Shown in pieces: positions 62,308-64,000 of a DNA stretch of 64,000 nucleotides (within the stretch, counting starts at the first letter, position 1; every line of letters starts with the position of its first letter). This DNA comes from Procambarus clarkii. Taxonomy: Eukaryota; Arthropoda; Malacostraca; Decapoda; Cambaridae. Under the pieces are notes generated by a model. The model ran no database searches, was not told the DNA's origin, and saw only the letters and a program-made list of their open reading frames with translations. The stretch is from the NCBI RefSeq assembly GCF_040958095.1, contig NC_091199.1:32276977-32340976 (forward strand), read 5' to 3'. The translations under genes were made by a program, and so were the position numbers.

Positions 62308-64000
62308 TTGTTTAGTTTTGTTTAGACTTGCTTGCCCTGGCCCATCTGGCACTCTTCCGGCACAGCTTCCACTATGATTCTTGGCAACACCTTCGTCCTG
62401 CACTAGTCAGTATACTCCGACAGGTATGTCGGAGCATACTTCCAACATCATCTCTGCCGACACATAATCCGACTATAGTCTGACAGTACAAGAGGGCATG
62501 CCACGCTTTGACAGCAGCCCATACACCTTCATCTTCCTCCTGCCAGCTAACAGTCGATCATTCAAAACCAAGCTTCTCGTAATCAAGCTCTGATTAGCTC
62601 TGGTATCCCTTAAGATACCAACTTCTGCCTCAGGCTAGCCTTCAATACTCACCCAACCGTTACCCATGAACGGCCTATATCGCTCGTTCATTAAGTTTAC
62701 TTTCTGTGGTTTGTCCTGTAATATATTAATACATTTATTATGGGGGTCACACATGGCCAGGGTCACAACTCTCTTGCCCTGTCTACAATCTCGTATAATG
62801 TGACCTAATCTGTTACAATTGTAACATCTCATTTGGGAGAAGTCTCTTCTATACGTTCCCGAGTGGCACTGACTGTGCCCACTCGTATTGGAGCTCCTCG
62901 GACCAGGCAAACTAACTGTCCTCTTTTGGGTACGACTGGATTCTTGATTTCCTGGTTCACGATTAGTTTCTCGTTTAACTCATTCATCCTCACTTTCCGA
63001 TGAAGTTCATGACCTACTCTTTTGAGTTTTAGGGAACTTATGTTTATTTGCCCATTTATAAAAAAATTCTCACCCAAGGCTCCACTGGGTTTACCATAAC
63101 TTCTTCCTCCCCAGACTCCACTGGGTCTGCCATTGTTACGTCTCGTCTCGCTTTTCACCCTAATTTCCCTTAAGCACTTGTACGCCTCTGTAATCATGTC
63201 TGCCCTATCTGCGGCATCTCATACATCCTTTACTCCTGCCTCTTGGATCTTGAACGTTGTCTCGGGGTGCATCATTTCTAGGAATTTTTCCATAATTATT
63301 AACTGCTTTAGATCAGCATAAGATCCATCTCCGGCAACCACTATCTATCTCTGGAAACTTCTCTCCAGATCCCTTGCCGTCTCAGCAAACGTTCTTGTGG
63401 TAGCCTCCACCATTTCTCTGAAGCGTTTCCTATATGCTTCTTTGGTCAACTGGAACGAGCCTAATATGCTGTTCTCTACTGTCACATAATCTTGGCATTC
63501 CTCCAATATCAATTGGGTATATGCCTCTTTGGCTGCACCGGTCAACCTTAATTGAAACAATTGGGCCCATTCTTCCTGTGACCACTCTTTGATGTTGGCC
63601 ACCTTCTCGAAATGTTTGAAGAAGCTCTCTGCCTCCTCAGGCACAAACAGGGGAATGTCCTTTTCACTGACTTTATTATCGTGTGGGTGTGATACTTGGG
63701 TGGTGCTCTCTGGTAATCCATGCTCAATCCTTTGCTCTGCCAACGTTTTATTGGCTTCTATCTGTATTTGTTTTGTTTTCTCTTTTTCTTTCTCCACCTC
63801 TAGTCTGGTTTTCTCTTTTTCTTTCTCTACCTGCAGTCTGGCTTTCTCTTTTTCTTTTCCTGTTCCAGTTCTCTTATTTTTGTTTTCTCTTTTTCTGCCT
63901 CTAGTTTAATTTTCACTACTTCATTTTTCATCTGAAGTTCTAACTTCAACTTTTCCAGTTGGAATTGTCTCTCTTTGTCCTCACACTGCATCTGGAGCTC
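62308..64000 (-). mobile_element. Gypsy-type LTR retrotransposon fossil (gag, zinc knuckle, protease)
   Basis: On the minus strand from the right edge: a charged coiled-coil-like E/K/R-rich stretch, a capsid-type gag block (about 63345-63797), a zinc-knuckle (CYNCNRLGHIIRDC near 62830) and a protease-like stretch near 62560-62640. The layout fits Mag/CsRn1-like Gypsy elements, but the clade is a guess. It is broken in several places and continues beyond the window. No LTR is visible here. Confidence 0.75.

Overview
The window looks like intergenic DNA from a decapod crustacean, most likely a crayfish or a close relative. I base this on long (AT)n microsatellites, arthropod-type TTAGG telomeric motifs inside a short foldback element, several non-LTR retrotransposon clades, abundant Penelope-like elements (PLEs), and repeats I recall from decapod genomes (the 3' end ending in a GTTGAGCTCTGGCTCTTTGG-type tail, a tRNA-Leu-derived SINE). 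The species is inference; no search was run. I found no convincing host gene: every reading frame of recognisable family belongs to a mobile element, and most other long frames are tandem repeats.

Layout. 1-3569: 3' two thirds of a decayed I/Jockey-type LINE (endonuclease, RT, RNase H, CCHC). 3570-5150: C-rich minisatellite and three degenerate repeat units, each carrying a CAGATGGCGCTG (CTCF-like) motif. 5150-13105: a 43-bp minisatellite split by a ~3.9-kb segment with ~190-bp inverted ends and a capsid-like fossil inside. 13105-32430: a ~19-kb nest of PLEs of two families. Most are 5'-truncated copies abutting head to head, with 3' ends running into (AT)n. The nest also holds three MITE copies with inverted TTAGG arrays, a 161-bp perfect palindrome and a five-unit tandem array of a tRNA-Leu SINE. 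32430-40255: an almost complete CR1-like LINE abutting an I-clade LINE. 40256-44075: minisatellites and an LTR-like fossil. 44075-62310: a LINE piece followed by a large inverted duplication (arms about 45262-50830 and 56995-62307) made of satellites, a MITE and SINE parts; its centre holds a second LINE and a BEL/Pao fossil. 62310-64000: gag/protease part of a Gypsy-type fossil running off the right edge.

The observation I rate highest is in the PLE terminal regions. Eleven copies share a ~53-nt module that folds as a type I hammerhead ribozyme: stem I AGTCT/AGACT, a seven-nt core, stem II, GAA, stem III ACGCG/CGCGT, then the cleavage-site C. It lies just upstream of the PLE start codon. The usual core CUGANGA reads UUGAAAA in ten-copy consensus, so the C3-G8 pair is replaced by U3-A8. 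The nearby palindrome carries a related half-motif with an orthodox CUGAAGA core. Hammerheads in PLEs are known; the altered core pair and its conservation here are what deserve testing.
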